This document shows, piece after piece, positions 6,251 through 9,352 of a DNA stretch of 9,352 nucleotides (position 1 is the first letter of the stretch; each line of letters starts with the position of its first letter). The translations under genes were made by a program, and so were the position numbers. This DNA comes from Candidatus Aerophobota bacterium (GTDB lineage Bacteria > Aerophobota > Aerophobia > Aerophobales > Aerophobaceae), in the NCBI GenBank assembly GCA_030672545.1, contig DAOVGF010000009.1:1-9352 (forward strand), read 5' to 3'. The notes under the pieces are model-generated. The model ran no database searches. It had not been told where the DNA came from and worked only from the letters and a program-made list of their open reading frames with translations.

Positions 6251-6541
6251 ATGCTGAAAATTCAGGAAATAGAGAAAGGAATTTTATTCTGGGTGAGGCT
6301 GCAACCAGGCGCTTCCCATGAGAAAATTGTGGGGATTCAGGGAGATATGCTCAAGGTAAGAGTATGTTCTCCGCCTGTTCGAGGAGCGGCAAATCAGGCA
6401 TTAATTTCCCTTATGGCTAAATATCTGAGGGTAAGAAAAAGTCAGATAGAGATCGCTAAGGGCCAGAGAGCCAGGAAAAAAGTGATAAAAATTACCGGCT
6501 CGCCTAAGGATTTAATCAACCGATTGAGGAAGATAGGCTGA
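6251..6541 (+). CDS. DUF167 / YggU family protein
   Basis: This encodes 96 residues from ATG 6251. The family pattern is clear: VRLQPGAS (15-22), an I-x-G turn, LKVRVCSPPVRGAANQALI (34-52) with the typical PP-x-x-G-x-AN segment, then a helix, SQIEIAKGQRARKKVIKI and a final helix. DUF167 proteins are small, widespread, probably nucleic-acid- or protein-binding cytoplasmic proteins of unknown role. The frame stays open upstream to TTG 6179, which would overlap the HAD gene and add 24 residues outside the domain. ATG 6251 gives the usual family length and a 28-base gap, although its ribosome binding site is poor, which suggests translational coupling to the HAD gene. Confidence 0.88.
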   Translation: MLKIQEIEKGILFWVRLQPGASHEKIVGIQGDMLKVRVCSPPVRGAANQALISLMAKYLRVRKSQIEIAKGQRARKKVIKITGSPKDLINRLRKIG

Positions 6542-6553
6542 GCTAACTAATAT

Positions 6554-6561
6554 AAAGGAGG
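6554..6561 (+). promoter_or_regulatory. Ribosome binding site for the TTG start at 6569
   Basis: AAAGGAGG (6554-6561) is a full-strength Shine-Dalgarno sequence seven bases before TTG 6569, and no ATG or GTG in the same frame competes with it nearby. It offsets the weak start codon and fixes the start. Confidence 0.8.
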
Positions 6562-6568
6562 AGCGTCG

Positions 6569-7660
6569 TTGAAGTGGCCAATTAGTAACCCGAAGCCCGA
6601 TTTTTCCAGACTGAAAAAAGCTTTATTGAGAGAAGGTGAACCGGACCGAGTTCCTTTTGTTGAGCTTGCGGTGGACTGCGAAGTAATGGAGGTACTTCTG
6701 GGGGAGAAGGTTTTGAGGCCGGAAGCGGGAAATAGAGAAGAAGAAAAACATTACATCGATCAACAAATCCGCTTTTTTTATCTCTACGGATATGATTATG
6801 TACCTTTGCGGGTAGACCCGGTCATGCCTCGAAAAAGAGCCAAAACCAAAGACACGGCTACTCTTCCTCGACCAGAGAGAGAGTGGGTAGATCAGTCAGT
6901 AAGTTTGATTACTAACTGGGAGGAGTTTGAGGCTTATCCCTGGCCTGAGTCCGGCAAAATTGACTATTTTTCCTTTGAATATGCGGCCAGAAAGCTTCCT
7001 TCGGGAATGAAGATAACACCTCGCTGCTCCGGTGTCCTGGAGTGGTCTATGTGGCTGATGGGATACGAGAATTTTGCCTATGCTCTGGTGGATGACCCAA
7101 AGTTAATCGAGACGGTAGTTAACAAGATTGGAAACCATCTCTGGCACATTTATCAGAATCTTATTGATATGGAGAAAGTGGGAGCTCTCTGGATTAACGA
7201 TGATATGGGACATAAGACTGGAACCTTGATTTCTCCCGATCACCTCCGCCAATATACTCTCCCCTGGCTTAAGAAAATCGCCAATACCATTCATAGTAAA
7301 GACCTACCAGTTATTCTTCATTCTTGCGGGAATCTAAAGAGCATTATGAATGATCTAATAAATGATGTGGGAATTGATGCCAAACACTCTTACGAGGATA
7401 CTTTTCTCACGGCTATCGAGGCCAAGAAAAAATACGGGGAAGAAGTCTGTATTTTGGGTGGGGTGGATGTAGATGTTTTGACCAGAGCAGAGGAGGATGA
7501 GCTCAGGAAGTATGTCCGTCGGATAATTGAGGGATGTGCTCCTGGAGGCGGATACTGCTTGGGAAGTGGCAACAGCGTAACCAACTATGTTAAGGTGGAG
7601 AACTATCTGGCTATGTTAGAAGAAGGACTTGGTTACGGAAAATATCCCATTGGTTCTTAA
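6569..7660 (+). CDS. UroD-superfamily protein, probable corrinoid-dependent methyltransferase (MtaA/CmuA-like)
   Basis: This encodes 363 residues from TTG 6569. The fold is the uroporphyrinogen decarboxylase TIM barrel, shown by REGEPDRVPFVEL (22-34), the central ALWINDDMGHKTG...SP region (206-223), HSCGN (251-255), ILGGVDV (295-301) and GYCLGSGNSV (328-337). It is not HemE: the N-terminal arginine-rich RQAGR-type substrate loop is absent. Instead it has His251-x-Cys253 and Cys330, which fit the H-x-C-Xn-C zinc site that activates thiol or related acceptors in methylcobamide methyltransferases such as MtaA, MtbA and CmuA. The inferred role is methyl transfer between a corrinoid protein and an unknown partner in the cytoplasm. 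No corrinoid-binding protein gene is visible here. It is the last gene of the threonine aldolase set, 27 bases after the DUF167 gene. Confidence 0.8.
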   Translation: MKWPISNPKPDFSRLKKALLREGEPDRVPFVELAVDCEVMEVLLGEKVLRPEAGNREEEKHYIDQQIRFFYLYGYDYVPLRVDPVMPRKRAKTKDTATLPRPEREWVDQSVSLITNWEEFEAYPWPESGKIDYFSFEYAARKLPSGMKITPRCSGVLEWSMWLMGYENFAYALVDDPKLIETVVNKIGNHLWHIYQNLIDMEKVGALWINDDMGHKTGTLISPDHLRQYTLPWLKKIANTIHSKDLPVILHSCGNLKSIMNDLINDVGIDAKHSYEDTFLTAIEAKKKYGEEVCILGGVDVDVLTRAEEDELRKYVRRIIEGCAPGGGYCLGSGNSVTNYVKVENYLAMLEEGLGYGKYPIGS

Positions 7661-7671
7661 GCCACCTGGTC

Positions 7672-7694
7672 ATAAAATTCAAGACTAATTTTAT
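7672..7694 (+). other. AT-rich inverted repeat after the UroD-like gene
   Basis: ATAAAATT (7672-7679) and AATTTTAT (7687-7694) form a perfect 8-bp stem with a 7-nt loop, 11 bases past the stop codon. The position suits transcript ending, but the stem has no G or C and no run of T follows, so it would be a weak terminator at best. Confidence 0.35.
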
Positions 7695-8095
7695 CTTACT
7701 TGCTTGACCCGATGCTCTATTGACCCAAGTAAAGGAGGTTATCTGGGGTAATTTATTAATTGAAGAGAGTGATCTGATGAAAAGGGTGACATAATTACTT
7801 TGCATTGACATTCTTTGGTGGAAAAATTGACGAAATTCAGAAAATGTGATAACTTATGTGTATAAGTCTTTTAGGGAAGCTAAACTATTACTGTTATATT
7901 ATAAGAACCGCGAGGATCCAAGGGTGGTTTTAGGAAACTCGATAATTCTTCGGGATTAGCTTAGGTTGTTTTTAAGTTCACAGGGGGCGTAAATAGTTAC
8001 CAATCGTTAAAGGTTGAGCAATTGGAGATGTTAAAAAATGAGGACTAAGGGTTGATAACAGATAAGATTTTCTAAAAAATGGAGGGATTGTTCAT

Positions 8096-8133
8096 TTGCC
8101 ATTGCGAGGAGCAAAGCGACGAATTGATCTCTC
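8096..8133. repeat. Degenerate copy of the dispersed CATTGCGAGGAGC intergenic repeat
   Basis: CATTGCGAGGAGCAAAGCGA (8100-8119), continued by CGAATTGATCTC, closely resembles the very widespread intergenic element whose usual form reads CATTGCGAGGAGCGAAGCGA then CGAAGCAATCTC. The 5' half is nearly intact (GCAAAGC for GCGAAGC). The 3' arm has lost the GCAAT that would pair with ATTGC, so the hairpin is broken. It lies immediately upstream of the ribosome binding site of the next gene. Identification is from memory of the consensus. Confidence 0.65.
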
Positions 8134-8150
8134 AAAGAGGAGACGTTTGA

Positions 8151-8963
8151 ATGATAGATAACAAAGTAGGCGTATGCACAGTAGGTTATATGGGTTTGAC
8201 TTTAGAAGATGCTATCAAGGGAATTTCTAAAGCTGGTTTTTCTTATATTGAAATAGCAGCCGTAAGGGGAATTCTAGAACATATAAGACCAGACAAAATG
8301 ACGACTGCTGATACAGATTCTTTAATGCAGCAACTGAAAGACTATAATTTGGAGTTGGTATCGGTGAGTGGACATTCGGATTTAACGAAGAGAGAAAATA
8401 TAAGTTATATTAAATCGTGCATTGACCTCGCAGAAAAAGTGGGGGCTGAGTTTGTCAATACCGGCGGCGGAGAAAATTCAGATGATACTCTAACTCAATT
8501 CTATAAAAATATGAAGGAACTCGGCGAGTACGCTTTAGAGAAAGGAATAACCATTGGACTGGAAACTCATGGGGGTATTTGCTCTACTGGAAAAGAAACC
8601 GCCGAATTAGTTCGAAATATTAATTCAGAGGGAGTTAAAATAAATTACGATACAGCCAACGTAATTTTTTATAGTGGTACTAGACCAGAGGAGGATATAA
8701 AGTACGCTTTGGACTACATAGGCCATGTTCATTTGAAAGACAAGATAGGTGGAAAGGGATATTGGAATCAACCTCCCCTTGGAGACGGGGATATTGATTT
8801 TGAGCTATTATTCCAGTTGCTTATAGACAGAGGTTATACAGGTCCATTTATGATAGAGATCGAGTTTGAAAAGGATACCAAGAGGACAGTAAAGTTAGTA
8901 GATGAGGCAGTGAAGAAATCCCACGATTTTGTGGACAACTTGTTTTCTAAATTATCGAGCTGA
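8151..8963 (+). CDS. Sugar-phosphate isomerase/epimerase-like TIM-barrel protein
   Basis: This encodes 270 residues from ATG 8151 with Shine-Dalgarno AGAGGAGA (8136-8143). It belongs to the xylose isomerase-like TIM-barrel family (AP_endonuc_2, COG1082). Strand-end acidic and histidine residues expected to bind the divalent metal are Glu138 in GLETHGG, Asp167 in INYDTANV, His194 in GHVHLKD and Glu236 in FMIEIE. The GDGDIDFELLF segment (211-221) is also typical. Family members isomerise or epimerise sugars, inosose or hydroxypyruvate-like compounds; the substrate cannot be read from the sequence. There is no signal peptide. The gene is more AT-rich by eye than the 4475-7660 set and follows a 490-base gap. 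A second gene of the same superfamily starts at 9213, so this may be the start of a sugar-degradation locus. Confidence 0.85.
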   Translation: MIDNKVGVCTVGYMGLTLEDAIKGISKAGFSYIEIAAVRGILEHIRPDKMTTADTDSLMQQLKDYNLELVSVSGHSDLTKRENISYIKSCIDLAEKVGAEFVNTGGGENSDDTLTQFYKNMKELGEYALEKGITIGLETHGGICSTGKETAELVRNINSEGVKINYDTANVIFYSGTRPEEDIKYALDYIGHVHLKDKIGGKGYWNQPPLGDGDIDFELLFQLLIDRGYTGPFMIEIEFEKDTKRTVKLVDEAVKKSHDFVDNLFSKLSS

Positions 8964-9113
8964 GAATTCTTTTGTTGCGCAAAAATGGCACCGAGATCTC
9001 GAGCTGCATGTTCAGCAAAAAAATTAACTTGCCGAGAAGAACGCCAAAGAAGATCCAATCTTACTATGTATTTACTGTAATATGGGGTTTTCTGGAAGGT
9101 TAAGAGTACAAAT

Positions 9114-9134
9114 GTTCATACAACTGATATGAAC
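9114..9134. promoter_or_regulatory. 21-bp inverted repeat, candidate operator
   Basis: GTTCATA (9114-9120) and TATGAAC (9128-9134) are perfect 7-bp inverted repeats separated by CAACTGA. The site lies 79 bases upstream of the ATG at 9213, a usual place for a regulator of a carbohydrate operon. The long spacer makes a protein site more likely than a hairpin. No regulator gene is in the window. Confidence 0.45.
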
Positions 9135-9212
9135 TGAATTAGGTTTTCTTGGAAAAACGTGTACTATGGGGACACGCAGCCAAAAATTTTGAGAAAAGGC
9201 AAAGGAGAAGAA

Positions 9213-9352
9213 ATGATGGAAGAATTTATGCCAATTGGTGTGATAGTGAAAGGGGATGATCCTCCAGCTTCTTTAAAGAGGGTAAAATCTCTGGGAATTC
9301 CAACTTGTCAAATGTATGTCCCTCCAGAGGAGTGGCGTTCTGGGCCTAATGT
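9213..9352 (+). CDS. Sugar-phosphate isomerase/epimerase-like protein, N-terminal part
   Basis: The first 46 codons of a gene cut by the window edge are present. ATG 9213 (or the adjacent ATG 9216, eight bases from the ribosome binding site) follows AAAGGAG (9201-9207). The protein starts MMEEFMPIGVIVKGDDPPAS, then LKRVKSLGIPTCQM. The pattern IGV-x-V followed by a charged loop, then a helix with A-S-L-x-R-V-K-x-L-G-I-P-T-C-Q is the first strand and helix of xylose isomerase-like TIM barrels (COG1082), with a loop different from the one in the gene at 8151. Metal ligands are beyond the window. It probably begins or continues a sugar-metabolism unit. A candidate operator lies upstream. Confidence is limited by the short visible part. 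Confidence 0.65.
   Translation, partial: MMEEFMPIGVIVKGDDPPASLKRVKSLGIPTCQMYVPPEEWRSGPN

Larger units (their letters stand above)
7661..8150. other. 490-base intergenic region, no gene seen
   Basis: No ORF of convincing length or composition was found on either strand. Contents: an AT-rich inverted repeat just after the UroD-like gene (7672-7694); two copies of TTGACCC 16 bp apart (7704-7710, 7720-7726); an isolated perfect Shine-Dalgarno AAAGGAGG (7731-7738) with no usable start codon behind it; TTGACA (7805-7810) and TATAAG (7861-7866), which are not correctly spaced as a pair; and a dispersed-repeat remnant at 8096-8133. The promoter of the 8151 gene should lie here but is not clear. Confidence 0.6.

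Noticed and set aside
8992..9001. 10-bp palindrome CGAGATCTCG after the 8151 gene
   Set aside because: Too short to mean much, no loop for a hairpin and no T tract; expected by chance in a window of this size.
8834..9058. 74-codon minus-strand frame across the end of the 8151 gene
   Set aside because: About half lies opposite a well-supported gene; the rest resembles nothing I know and no ribosome binding site was evident.
1..9352. CRISPR array, tRNA, rRNA, transposase or phage genes
   Set aside because: No regularly spaced repeats, no cloverleaf or rRNA-like sequence and no transposase or phage motifs were seen on either strand.

Overview
The window looks like a piece of chromosome from an uncultivated or poorly known anaerobic, probably diderm bacterium. 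GC content is moderate to low by eye. Starts are mixed ATG/GTG/TTG with strong AGGAGG-type ribosome binding sites. The gene mix (FAD-dependent oxidoreductase tail, UroD-like methyltransferase, tandem sugar-phosphate isomerase-like TIM barrels, a lipoprotein with WxxGHW repeats) is typical of heterotrophic candidate-phylum bacteria. The phylum cannot be fixed from the sequence. All recognised genes are on the + strand.

Layout. (1) 1-114 is the C-terminal end of a FAD-dependent oxidoreductase. (2) 115-494 is noncoding and carries a sigma-70-like promoter and a long leader. (3) 495-2754 holds two adjacent genes for soluble helical/coiled-coil proteins of about 350 residues that are paralogous. 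Both are built from a 32-residue module with a fixed register. The unit ends at a strong terminator whose left arm lies inside the second gene. (4) 3042-4343 is a likely two-gene unit: a small lipoprotein made almost entirely of four WxxGHW repeats, then a PPP-family (PP1/PP2A-like) phosphatase, closed by a compact terminator at 4373-4398. (5) 4475-7660 is a tightly spaced set: low-specificity L-threonine aldolase, HAD hydrolase, DUF167/YggU protein, and a UroD-superfamily protein that keeps the H-x-C...C zinc triad of corrinoid-dependent methyltransferases. (6) 7661-8150 is a 490-base gap with a degenerate copy of a widely dispersed intergenic repeat next to the following gene. (7) 8151-8963 and 9213-end are two sugar-phosphate isomerase/epimerase-like genes, the second cut by the window edge and preceded by a 21-bp dyad that could be an operator.

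How the genes may work together. The threonine aldolase set looks metabolic (amino-acid cleavage, phosphatase, one-carbon or corrinoid methyl transfer). The two TIM-barrel genes and the FAD oxidoreductase tail resemble carbohydrate-degradation neighbourhoods. The least explained and most interesting part is 495-4343: a tandem pair of repeat-built helical proteins of no family I recognise, beside a repeat lipoprotein and a eukaryotic-type phosphatase. A functional link between these parts is inference from adjacency only, and the terminator at 2735-2780 argues for two separate transcripts.
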